Assembly (NCBI RefSeq): GCF_001904635.1
Contig: NZ_MRCB01000002.1
Coordinates: 248,001-312,000, forward strand
DNA: 64,000 bases
Direction of reading: 5' to 3'
DNA from: Hydrococcus rivularis NIES-593
GTDB lineage: Bacteria > Cyanobacteriota > Cyanobacteriia > Cyanobacteriales > Microcystaceae
The position numbers were made by a program, and so were the translations under genes. The notes beneath the pieces were generated by a model. The model saw only the letters and a program-made list of their open reading frames with translations, was not told where the DNA came from and did no database searches. Of the stretch, positions 52,307 to 60,342 are shown in pieces. Within the stretch, counting starts at the first letter, position 1. Each line of letters begins with the position of its first letter.

Positions 52307-53206
52307 ATGGAACCCAAACAGCCTTTCTTTTCCATCATTATTCCCACTTACAATCGCCCAGAGCGACTGGAAACTTGCTTGAAGTCCCTAACTCGTCTGA
52401 ACTACCCGCACGATCGCTTTGAGGTCATCGTCGTTGATGATGGTAGCGCGCGATCGCTAGATTCGGTCGTATCGCCATTTAGAGGGGAACTCAACCTCCA
52501 GCTCATTCGGCAAACTAACGCCGGACCCGCCGCCGCCCGCAATACGGGCGCTGCCAGTGCGAGGGGAAAGTTTCTTGTCTTTACCGACGACGACTGCCAA
52601 CCCGATCCCAACTGGTTGAAGGTGTTCGAAATTTATTTCGACCGATATCCCGATAGCTTGCTCGGCGGTCATACGATTAACGAATTATCTGAGAATCTCT
52701 ACTCGGAGGCCAGCCAGCTTTTAGTCGATTATCTTTATACTTACTACAATCGCGACCCCGAACGAGCTGCTTTCTTTACTTCTAATAACTTTGCCCTATC
52801 GACAGAACGCTTTCGCGAGCTTGGCTACTTCGATACGACATTTCCCTTGGCGGCAGGAGAAGATCGGGAATTGTGCGATCGCTGGTTGCATCGCGGTTAC
52901 ACGATGGTTTACGTCCCGGAAGCTTTAGTGTATCACGCCCATAAACTTTCATTGCCTACCTTCTGGCGGCAGCATTTTAACTACGGTCGCGGCGCATTTC
53001 ATTTTCACCAAGTCCGTTCGCAGCGCAATCTAGAACCTATTAAAGTCGAGCCACTGACATTTTATACCGACCTGCTGCGCCATCCTTTTTCTATCCCATC
53101 TCGCCATCCAAGAGTCTTATTGGCTGGCTTATTTTTTGTTTCCCAAGTTGCCAATGTCGCAGGGTTTTTCTGGGAACGGTTGCAGCGCGATCGCAGTCCT
53201 AAATGA
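52307..53206 (+). CDS. GT2-family glycosyltransferase (second)
   Basis: A 299-aa GT2 enzyme: SIIIPTYNRPERLETCLKSL, VVDDGSARS, TDDDCQPDPNW (DxD) and AAGEDRELCDRWLHRGY (catalytic ED with R/W of the acceptor site). It is not an exact duplicate of the preceding gene; the identity is limited to family motifs. It ends in a short hydrophobic segment (VLLAGLFFVSQVANVAGFFW). It closes the 49.5-53.2 kb plus-strand set. Confidence 0.92.
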   Translation: MEPKQPFFSIIIPTYNRPERLETCLKSLTRLNYPHDRFEVIVVDDGSARSLDSVVSPFRGELNLQLIRQTNAGPAAARNTGAASARGKFLVFTDDDCQPDPNWLKVFEIYFDRYPDSLLGGHTINELSENLYSEASQLLVDYLYTYYNRDPERAAFFTSNNFALSTERFRELGYFDTTFPLAAGEDRELCDRWLHRGYTMVYVPEALVYHAHKLSLPTFWRQHFNYGRGAFHFHQVRSQRNLEPIKVEPLTFYTDLLRHPFSIPSRHPRVLLAGLFFVSQVANVAGFFWERLQRDRSPK

Positions 53207-53287
53207 CGAAACTAATGGTGCTGATGACAAATTAATTAGACTTTTTGTTTTGATTCGGGGAAAGGACAATCTTCGATTTGGAAAGTT

Positions 53288-53393
53288 AATACCAATTTTC
53301 AGGTTTTCGCGATCGACATTCTTCTCCCCTCTCCCTTTTTGGGAGAGGAGTTGGGGGTGAGGGCGATCTCATTAATGAATGAAAAATGGTATA
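53288..53393. repeat. MITE-like repeat with TACCAATTTTCA ends
   Basis: The left end AATACCAATTTTCA (from 53288) matches, inverted and with a few changes, TGAAAAATGGTATA at the right (to 53393). The interior holds a CCCCTCTCCC...GGGAGAGGAG stem, the same core as in the element at 1044-1215. It separates the GT2 gene from the convergent protease gene and has no ORF. Confidence 0.55.
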
Positions 53394-53424
53394 ATTTAAA
53401 GTTCATAAAATACATAATATAGAT

Positions 53425-54999
53425 TTAATATAAGCTCTCCCATCTCCCATTAGTTATTTTCAGCCAGGGAACTACTTCATCGATAAAACCTCTAATTGTT
53501 CCAACTGAAATATGTCTTCCTACACCAGTTTTTCGATGTCTGTGAGAGGTAATCCCGATCGCTTGTCCATAAGAGTTAATCAATGGTCCGCCGCTATATC
53601 CGGGGAGAACTAAGTCACTAGAAGTTATAAAAGCTTTTAAAAGCGTTCTATAGGATTGTATTTTTTGACTCTGTAATTTAAGAACCTGTCCATTGGTCAT
53701 CTTCCATTCTTCTGGGAAAGGAAAGCCAATTGCATAAACTGGATTTGAATCTATTAAAACTAACTCCTCTCCTGCCTCATCTTTAATCTTAGTATCAGCC
53801 CAAGTCACTTTTGGCAGATCGTTAGCTCCTTGTAATTTTAATAGAGCCAAATCAAAAACTAAATCGCTTTCAAAAACCTTGCCAGTAAACTTTCTTCCAT
53901 CTTTTAATTTAACTGATACCGTCGATTTTTTTCCGACAACATGCTGGTTAGTAAGAACTAACCCATCAGAAGTAACAATTATGCCACCACCTCCACATTC
54001 GCTGTCTTGGCTCGTTTCTTTTTCGATACAAACAATAGATGGACTAACTTTTGCATAAACTCGATCGGGAGACAAGATTTTCCCTTCTTCAACAAAAGCA
54101 GTTGCCATTAACTTAGAGGAATGAAAGGCAAAGTTTTTTTTACTGTCTGACTTGGATTGAAATTGAGCGATTAATTGTTCTGCTTGCCAAGTATTGTAAT
54201 TATTAGTTGCTCGATAATCTATTTTGCTTTTTTCTCGAAATAAATCTCGTGCTTTGCTTAGATGAAAAATTGCCTGTTTTTCTTTTCCTAAAACTCCTAA
54301 AACATTCCCTAGATCGCTATGAGCTTCTGCAAAATCCGATTGAAGATCGACAGCTATTTGGTACTCGGCGATCGCGGCAGGTAAATCCCCCAGCACATCT
54401 AGCACTATTCCTAAATTATAGTGAGACCAAGCACTACGAGGATTTCTTTTTACTTGCGATCGGTATTGCTCGATCGCCTGGGCTAGGGTACTATAGTCCC
54501 ACCGATCGGAAGCTGGTTTTAGGATTAGGCTATACCTAGCTAAAGACTCATTGGGATTAACAGGCATTTTTTTGGCATAAGTTTTTATAAATTCTTGGAA
54601 GTAATGTTCAGTTTTCAACAGCCAGCCTAAATTGGTATTAGCGACTCGATAGGATGGCTTAAGATCGAGTGCTTTCCTAAAAGCCGCGATCGCGTCTTGT
54701 GAGCGATCGTTCCAAAAAAGGATTACCCCTAGATTGTTATAGGCTTCCGCTAAATTAGCATCCTGTGCGATCGCTTTACGAAAAGCTATCTCTGCATCTA
54801 GCATTTGTGAGTGTTGGTAAGACTCGATGCCTGCTTCTAAAGCAGCAATCGCATTGGGATGGCGAGATATACTTTCTTTCTCAGCGGTGACAGAAATATC
54901 GGTACGCAAGCAATCGAGGTGTGTTATAGAGAAAATTAAAATGCCAACAATAACCCCGCAAATGACCAGAAAATAAAACTTTTGAGTAAATTTGGACAT
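53425..54999 (-). CDS. TPR-trypsin-like serine protease, membrane-anchored
   Basis: A 524-aa protein. One N-terminal transmembrane segment (about 6-25) is followed by four or five TPR units (about 45-250, e.g. AEAYNNLGVILFWNDRSQDAIAAFRKAL) and a trypsin-like domain. The triad is seen as H in LTNQHVVG, D in DLALLKL and S in GYSGGPLIN. There is no PDZ domain, so it is not a standard HtrA. The TPR part probably presents protein partners to the protease outside the plasma membrane. The ATG at 54999 is preferred over a TTG nine codons earlier. Confidence 0.85.
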   Translation of the reverse strand: MSKFTQKFYFLVICGVIVGILIFSITHLDCLRTDISVTAEKESISRHPNAIAALEAGIESYQHSQMLDAEIAFRKAIAQDANLAEAYNNLGVILFWNDRSQDAIAAFRKALDLKPSYRVANTNLGWLLKTEHYFQEFIKTYAKKMPVNPNESLARYSLILKPASDRWDYSTLAQAIEQYRSQVKRNPRSAWSHYNLGIVLDVLGDLPAAIAEYQIAVDLQSDFAEAHSDLGNVLGVLGKEKQAIFHLSKARDLFREKSKIDYRATNNYNTWQAEQLIAQFQSKSDSKKNFAFHSSKLMATAFVEEGKILSPDRVYAKVSPSIVCIEKETSQDSECGGGGIIVTSDGLVLTNQHVVGKKSTVSVKLKDGRKFTGKVFESDLVFDLALLKLQGANDLPKVTWADTKIKDEAGEELVLIDSNPVYAIGFPFPEEWKMTNGQVLKLQSQKIQSYRTLLKAFITSSDLVLPGYSGGPLINSYGQAIGITSHRHRKTGVGRHISVGTIRGFIDEVVPWLKITNGRWESLY

Positions 55000-55255
55000 G
55001 GCATATCTACAAGACTTGCCTCTCAATCTCGGTTTTTCTAATCAGAACTGATGTATCGTTCGAGCGATTGGATCGTCACTCATCCCATTTTAATTGAATG
55101 CGATCGCGCTAAAATCGATCTCTGTAGGGGATAAGCAATATAGCAAGATAAATCTTTAAGCAATCAATTTCTTGGAGCTAAAATATTAACCTAATAAACT
55201 GAAATAGCCTTGTATATTCAGGTACAATCTTTGAAATAATTTTTAATCTAAAAAA

Positions 55256-56347
55256 ATGACCAAAAAAGTTTTAATTATTGGGGGTTGTGGAAGAATTGGG
55301 AGTAGCGTAGCGCGAGATATCGCTAACCACACCGATGCAGAAGTTATTGTTACGGGTCGCCAACCCAGACAAGATATTAAACAACCTCTACAATTTCTTG
55401 CCCTAGATTTAGAAGATTTAGAAAGATTAAGAGCTGCGATCGCAACTTCTAACTTAGTCATTCATTGTGCGGGACCGTTTCATTATCGAGATGGTCGGGT
55501 TCTCAAAACTTGTATCGAACAAGGCGTTAATTATATCGATGTTAGTGACCACCGTTCTTTCTATCAGAAGGTTATCAATTATCGAGACGAAGCAAAAGCG
55601 GCTGGTATTACAGCAATTTTAAATACGGGAGTTTTTCCAGGAATTTCTAATAGTATGGTTCGTCAAGGAATAGAACAGCTTGACGCAGCTGAAACGATTC
55701 ATCTCAGTTATGTTGTAGCAGGTTCTGGCGGTGCTGGTATTACCGTCATGCGCACTACTTTTTTGGGATTGCAACAACCATTCGAGGCGTGGATAGATGG
55801 CAAATGGCAAAAAAAATTGCCTTACACCCAACGAGAAATTATAGAATTTCCCAAACCATATGGCAAGACAGGCGTTTATTGGTTTGACGTGCCAGAAACT
55901 TATACCTTTGCTGAATCTTTTCCTGTCAAAAACGTTATTACAAAATTTGGGTCAGTTCCCGATCTATATAATCATCTAACCTGGATTACAGCTCATGTTT
56001 TTCCCTCAGCATGGGTTAAGAGCAAAAAAGGAGTTGAATTTTTTTCTCATGTCGGTTATAAAATGACCTCCGTGACCGATCGCTTTAGCGGCATCGGGGT
56101 GGCAATGCGAGCGGAAATAAGCGGCAAGAAAGGCGATCGCAATGTCAAATATTGCTCGACAATGGTACATGAAAATACAGCCATTGCTGCTGGATATGGA
56201 ACGGGAGGCGTTGCTCAATTAGTACTAGCAGGAAAACTCCACCAACCCGGAATTTTTCCGGTAGAACAAGTCTTGCCAACGAATTTATTTGAGGAAACCA
56301 TGGCAAGTCGAGGAATTGAAATTCATCGACAACTAAACGTTGAATAA
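55256..56347 (+). CDS. Saccharopine dehydrogenase-like NAD(P)-dependent oxidoreductase
   Basis: A 363-aa soluble protein. The Rossmann motif is VLIIGGCGRIGSSVARDIA (GxGxxG), followed by NLVIHCAGPFHYRDG and YIDVSDHRSFY, characteristic of saccharopine dehydrogenase NADP-binding proteins. The C-terminal part (about 130-360) lacks lysine-pathway signatures, so the true substrate is unknown. It lies next to, and convergent with, the MBOAT gene, with about 50 bases between stops. Confidence 0.85.
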   Translation: MTKKVLIIGGCGRIGSSVARDIANHTDAEVIVTGRQPRQDIKQPLQFLALDLEDLERLRAAIATSNLVIHCAGPFHYRDGRVLKTCIEQGVNYIDVSDHRSFYQKVINYRDEAKAAGITAILNTGVFPGISNSMVRQGIEQLDAAETIHLSYVVAGSGGAGITVMRTTFLGLQQPFEAWIDGKWQKKLPYTQREIIEFPKPYGKTGVYWFDVPETYTFAESFPVKNVITKFGSVPDLYNHLTWITAHVFPSAWVKSKKGVEFFSHVGYKMTSVTDRFSGIGVAMRAEISGKKGDRNVKYCSTMVHENTAIAAGYGTGGVAQLVLAGKLHQPGIFPVEQVLPTNLFEETMASRGIEIHRQLNVE

Positions 56348-56387
56348 TATCAAATCCGTTTATAGGTTGTCCCAAAAGTAGAAAATG
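56347..56387. repeat. Composite fragment of two intergenic repeat families
   Basis: ATATCAAATCCGTTTA (56347-56362) equals the inverted end of the element at 8655-8792. It is joined directly to AGGTTGTCCCAAAAGTAG (from 56364), the start of the repeat at 17802 and 43973. The two families thus meet here as partial copies. Confidence 0.6.
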
Positions 56388-56400
56388 AATTCCCTTGCCG

Positions 56401-57858
56401 CTAAAACTCGAAATAAATAAACTCCGATGGCGTTTTTTCTGCCAGTAGAACAGTTAAACCAAGCAATACTGGCGATACCCAAGGAGAGAGGAGTAACTCG
56501 TACTCAAATTTCCGCTGCCAAATAGCGATATGCTCCATCAGGAGAACAGCCGTTGCCAAGATCAAAATGGCAATCAGCATGACTCCTTCATTTAGGCTGT
56601 AGGAACTAAATAATTCGCCCAAGCCAGTCAAAGAATAGTTCCAAGGAGTTGCGATCGCAAGTAATTTAGCTAGCAGTCGTCTAGTATTCGTCTCCATAAA
56701 GAATAAACATCCCAGAACCACCGAGGCAAAGGTTAGTCCCCAAGAGATAAATTGAGGCTGGGACAGGTATTTGCCAACAAAGCCATAAAAGGGTCTGCCC
56801 AAATAGCGTAAAACTAGCAAGAGAGCGCCGTGATAAGCTCCCCAAAGGATGAAATTCCAGGCAGCACCATGCCAGAAACCAGAGAGCGTAAAAGTGATAA
56901 ACAGGAAAAAGGGAGCCAATTGCTTTTGCGAACCCATGAGCGGAATAAAGACGTAATCGCGGAACCAAGTACTTAGCGTAATATGCCACCGCCGCCAAAA
57001 TTCATTGATACTCTGAGAAGTATAGGGAGCTAGGAAATTAAGCGTTAATTTAATGCCCAAAAATCTAGCCAGACCCACTGCAATAAAGCTATATCCGGCA
57101 AAGTCAAAATAAATTCTGAGTGCAAATAAGAAAGCCTGGAACCAAATAATCCAAGCGTTATCTGCCACTTTCAAATCAATATAAGGCGAAAGGTTGTCGC
57201 CGAGGACGAATTTCATAAACAGCCCCAAAGACAGCCACTTTAGCCCTTGCTCGCAATTATCAAAAGAAAATTTAAAGCGAAACGATTCAATTTGAGGAAA
57301 GAGATCCACGCGGCGTTCGATAGGACCGGCGACGATTTGAGGAAAGAAAGAGACGAAGTTAACATAATCGATAAAACCGATCGGTTTCTTTTTCCTTGCC
57401 GTCAGCGAATCGACGACAAAAGCGACCATTTGGAAAGTATAGAAAGAAACGCCGGGAGGAATGCGATCGGGTACTGGAATGGGAAAGGTTGTTTGCCAAT
57501 TTTGCGGTATAGTTGCTACCAATCCCGCCACATCTTCGACAAAAAAGGCTAGATATTTAAAATAGGCAAGAATTGCGATATCAAAAACGATGACAGTCAT
57601 CGCAATAAGCCTAGCTTGCACGCTTTGGTAACGCAACATCAGCGCCACCATAATGTAATTGAAGACGACCTCGAAGACAAAGACAGCGAAGCTAATGCGA
57701 TCGGTATTCAAAAACAGCATTAGCGACCAAACCATCAGTCCAATGCTGTCAAAGCTATCTCGCCAAAGATTGAGTGTCTTTGCAAGATAGCGTATCCCGA
57801 AATAGGGGATAGCAAATCCGATTAAAATAACCCAAAAGGAAAAGTCAGAGTAATTCAA
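56401..57858 (-). CDS. MBOAT-family O-acyltransferase (AlgI/DltB-like)
   Basis: A 485-aa membrane protein with about 11 helices. FWRRWHITLSTWFRDYVFIP carries the family WHxS block (H292), and the invariant catalytic H330 lies in SGFWHGAAWNFILWG. GVSFYTFQMVAFVVD and FFPQIVAGPIER are standard AlgI/PatA/DltB segments. It should pass an acyl group across or at the membrane to an exported acceptor, such as polysaccharide, teichoic-like polymer or lipid. No AlgJ/DltD (SGNH) partner is in the window. It is downstream of the ACP gene on the same strand, 136 bases away. Confidence 0.92.
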   Translation of the reverse strand: MNYSDFSFWVILIGFAIPYFGIRYLAKTLNLWRDSFDSIGLMVWSLMLFLNTDRISFAVFVFEVVFNYIMVALMLRYQSVQARLIAMTVIVFDIAILAYFKYLAFFVEDVAGLVATIPQNWQTTFPIPVPDRIPPGVSFYTFQMVAFVVDSLTARKKKPIGFIDYVNFVSFFPQIVAGPIERRVDLFPQIESFRFKFSFDNCEQGLKWLSLGLFMKFVLGDNLSPYIDLKVADNAWIIWFQAFLFALRIYFDFAGYSFIAVGLARFLGIKLTLNFLAPYTSQSINEFWRRWHITLSTWFRDYVFIPLMGSQKQLAPFFLFITFTLSGFWHGAAWNFILWGAYHGALLLVLRYLGRPFYGFVGKYLSQPQFISWGLTFASVVLGCLFFMETNTRRLLAKLLAIATPWNYSLTGLGELFSSYSLNEGVMLIAILILATAVLLMEHIAIWQRKFEYELLLSPWVSPVLLGLTVLLAEKTPSEFIYFEF

Positions 57859-57891
57859 GGCTCTGCAATATGGGATTGGTGATTAGCGATC

Positions 57892-57974
57892 CCGTCCGTA
57901 GGACGGTGGAGATAAGAGAAAAAAGAAAAACAGTTAAACTTATCAAATAGTACGGGCGCACGGCGGTGCGCCCT
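57892..57974. terminator. Two hairpins between ACP and MBOAT genes
   Basis: CCGTCC (57892-57897) pairs with GGACGG (57901-57906), and GGGCGCAC (57955-57962) pairs with GTGCGCCC (57967-57974) around GGCG. Neither has a U tract on the minus strand. They may attenuate or process the transcript between the ACP and MBOAT genes, so co-expression of the two is not certain. Confidence 0.4.
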
Positions 57975-57994
57975 TATACTGATTACTGATTGTA

Positions 57995-58399
57995 TTATTT
58001 ACGCCCCCAAAGACCCCCCCAACCTTTTTTTCCGCTAGAAGCTGGCTGTACTGTTTCCTGGCTAGGAGCTTCTGCTTGGGCAGTTTTAACGTCGCCTAAC
58101 GCACTCGACAAATCAAAGTTCTCGCATAAATATTGAGCTGACTTCTCAATGGTTGGATGATCCCAGAACAGCGTAGAAGGAAGCTCTAGATCGAGCCAAT
58201 CTTCCAAGTCGCCCACCATCGTCACGGCATCGATAGAATCGAGTCCGTAGCGGGTCAACGGTTCGGTAACGCTGATCGTTTTGGGATCGAGAGATAGTTG
58301 CTCGGACAACTGCTTGACCAGCCAATTTTGGACGGCTTCGGCGGGAGTCATTGCTGGTGCTTGTTCGTCAAGCTTGAAGCTGGAGTTCTGAATTTGCAT
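57995..58399 (-). CDS. Acyl carrier protein (FAAL-cluster type)
   Basis: A 134-aa carrier protein with the phosphopantetheine site G-L-D-S55 in RYGLDSIDAVTMVGDLEDWL, and the fourth-helix stretch FWDHPTIEKSAQYLCE. That signature is closer to PKS- or FAAL-associated carriers than to AcpP. The C-terminal 30 residues are Ala/Ser/Gln-rich and unstructured, ending KKGWGGLWGRK. AGAGG nine bases before the ATG fixes a start that overlaps the upstream dehydrogenase gene by 32 bases, so both are translated together. It should carry the acyl chain activated by the FAAL. Confidence 0.93.
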   Translation of the reverse strand: MQIQNSSFKLDEQAPAMTPAEAVQNWLVKQLSEQLSLDPKTISVTEPLTRYGLDSIDAVTMVGDLEDWLDLELPSTLFWDHPTIEKSAQYLCENFDLSSALGDVKTAQAEAPSQETVQPASSGKKGWGGLWGRK

Positions 58400-60206
58400 G
58401 GGTTTTATCCTCTTGTGTTTTTGATTGCGATCGCGCGAGTTGAAAAGGAACGATTGAGAACAGTTTATCTTCTCTATAAAGCTTAAGCAGTTCTTGAGCG
58501 ACGTTTTCTACATAAGCTTCACAGATAAAGTACGGCAGGGGTCGCAAGGTACGCAAAAGTCTGTGCAGACTCAGTACCAGCCATTCTCCCTTAGCAAAGA
58601 AATCGCCCAAATTTTTCCGATTATACAGCCACATATGCAAGCAAGCTGCTGCTGCGTGCAACGTGCAGTACTTCTTGGCGATTTCAAACAATTCGGGCGA
58701 TTGCTCGTGACCGAATTCAAATTTTGAGTTCGCTATCTGTTCGTCATGGGCATTTAATTCCTCTAATACTAGATTTCCCAGATCGAGCAGCTTAGCCAAC
58801 ACTGCTCGATCGAGAGCGGCATCTTCTTTCAATCCCTCCAGTTGTTGTAGAGCAATTTCTAGTCCTTGTAATAGGTCGTCCATACCGCGACCGAACAGTT
58901 CTAATTTTTGGGGTTCAAAGGTCGGCAGGGGTTGGTCTAGAGAAAAGATAGTTTCCAGGCGAGACTGAATTTCTGCCATCGTTTGCGGCTTTCTTCTGGC
59001 GCGGTATTTGCTCAACTGACGCAACTGAAGGATTAGCGCGTGCAAGTTAACGATCGTGCTGCCATCAAACATGCTGATAATGGAGTTATCCCGCAGCACC
59101 TTTTGGAAAATGCCATAGTCGTGTTCTTCCCGAAAGTAGAAACGAGAACCCAGAACGACATAAACGTTATTCACCATCGTCTCTAACCGCACAGTGACGA
59201 AGTATTTCACCACCGATGCCCAGACGCTAAACTGCTCTGGGATAATGTGAAATCCTCTAGCTGCGCCTATCGTTTCGCACTCGCAAATTAAAATGTCGAG
59301 GAAGGCATCGACGAGGGTTTTACGAGGCTGAGGGATGTCAATAACTTTCTTGCCGTAGAGAACGCGGTTAGTGGCAAAGTTCAGGGTTGTCCTAAGAGCA
59401 GTATCGGCAGCCCCGTGGGAGAAAGCAGCGCACAACATTCGCGTAATTTGGAAGCCTTTGAGCGCCAATTCCAAGCCGTCTCCCTCTTCCTTGAGGCGCA
59501 TCGAGTCGGGAACGAAGCAATCTTTAAACCCAATCCCGCTCATATCAGAAGCGCGAATGCCGTGGGTAAGGATTTTGGGGAGGTTGTAGTACTGAGAGGG
59601 GTCGAGTTCGCGCTTGTCCACCATAAAAAGGGTAAGGCATTTCGGACCGCCTGCGGGTTCTGTTTTCGCCAAAATATAAGCAATGCCAGAAATAGTAGCG
59701 CGGTTGATGGGCCATTTTTCTCCGTTGAGAAGATAGCCGCCGGGAACTTTCGTCGCCGTCAGTTCGCCGCCTACTAAATCGCTGCCGTGTTCTCTCTCGG
59801 AATAGCCGAGACACATTGCTCCACATTCGTCTATGATGTAGCGAGCGAGTTTTTGTTTCTGTTCCTCGCTTCCTGCCATCCAAGTCAGAAACGACCAGAA
59901 GAGGGTGGTAAAGGCAATGCCGATGGTCTGATCTCGACGCGACAGAACTCTGACAAAGGCGACAAATTCCTCAAAAGAGGTAAATTTTCCGCCACAATTG
60001 GCAGGGACGTAGTAATGTTGTAATTTCCATTTGTATAGCCAATCAATTTCTTGGTGCGGGAATTCCTCGCTTTCATCGATTTCCATGACCCGCCTAAAAG
60101 ACATAATGCTGTCTGGGGCGAGAGGATCGCCTAAATCTTTTTCGAGCGTTTGGGCAACCCAGTATTGCTTGAGTTCGTGCATCAGATTTTCGCTCCATTC
60201 ATCCAA
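58368..60206 (-). CDS. Acyl-CoA-dehydrogenase-like flavoprotein (FAAL-associated)
   Basis: A 612-aa protein. Residues 60-400 follow the acyl-CoA dehydrogenase fold (MCLGYSEREHGSDLVGG flavin/substrate loop; FQITRMLCAAFSHGAADTAL; FATNRVLYGKKVIDIPQ). A helical extension of some 200 residues follows. At the position of the usual catalytic Glu (YEGT in MCAD) it has F-D381-G-S-T, so the base would be Asp. It may dehydrogenate an acyl chain on ACP or have lost that activity. No ribosome site precedes the ATG at 60206; an ATG at 60182 has GGAG and could be the true start. It is 136 bases after the FAAL gene and overlaps the ACP gene. Confidence 0.88.
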   Translation of the reverse strand: MDEWSENLMHELKQYWVAQTLEKDLGDPLAPDSIMSFRRVMEIDESEEFPHQEIDWLYKWKLQHYYVPANCGGKFTSFEEFVAFVRVLSRRDQTIGIAFTTLFWSFLTWMAGSEEQKQKLARYIIDECGAMCLGYSEREHGSDLVGGELTATKVPGGYLLNGEKWPINRATISGIAYILAKTEPAGGPKCLTLFMVDKRELDPSQYYNLPKILTHGIRASDMSGIGFKDCFVPDSMRLKEEGDGLELALKGFQITRMLCAAFSHGAADTALRTTLNFATNRVLYGKKVIDIPQPRKTLVDAFLDILICECETIGAARGFHIIPEQFSVWASVVKYFVTVRLETMVNNVYVVLGSRFYFREEHDYGIFQKVLRDNSIISMFDGSTIVNLHALILQLRQLSKYRARRKPQTMAEIQSRLETIFSLDQPLPTFEPQKLELFGRGMDDLLQGLEIALQQLEGLKEDAALDRAVLAKLLDLGNLVLEELNAHDEQIANSKFEFGHEQSPELFEIAKKYCTLHAAAACLHMWLYNRKNLGDFFAKGEWLVLSLHRLLRTLRPLPYFICEAYVENVAQELLKLYREDKLFSIVPFQLARSQSKTQEDKTHANSELQLQA

Positions 60207-60342
60207 GAAATGATTTCAAAACAATGCTTTTTTTGTCATTGCTGAAGGTCGAGAGGTTACCAGAATTTGTCGCTATTTTAGCTATATCTTCTGTTGGTTA
60301 GCTCAAAAGGAGCGCGATCGCCTTCCGATAAAACTACAATTT

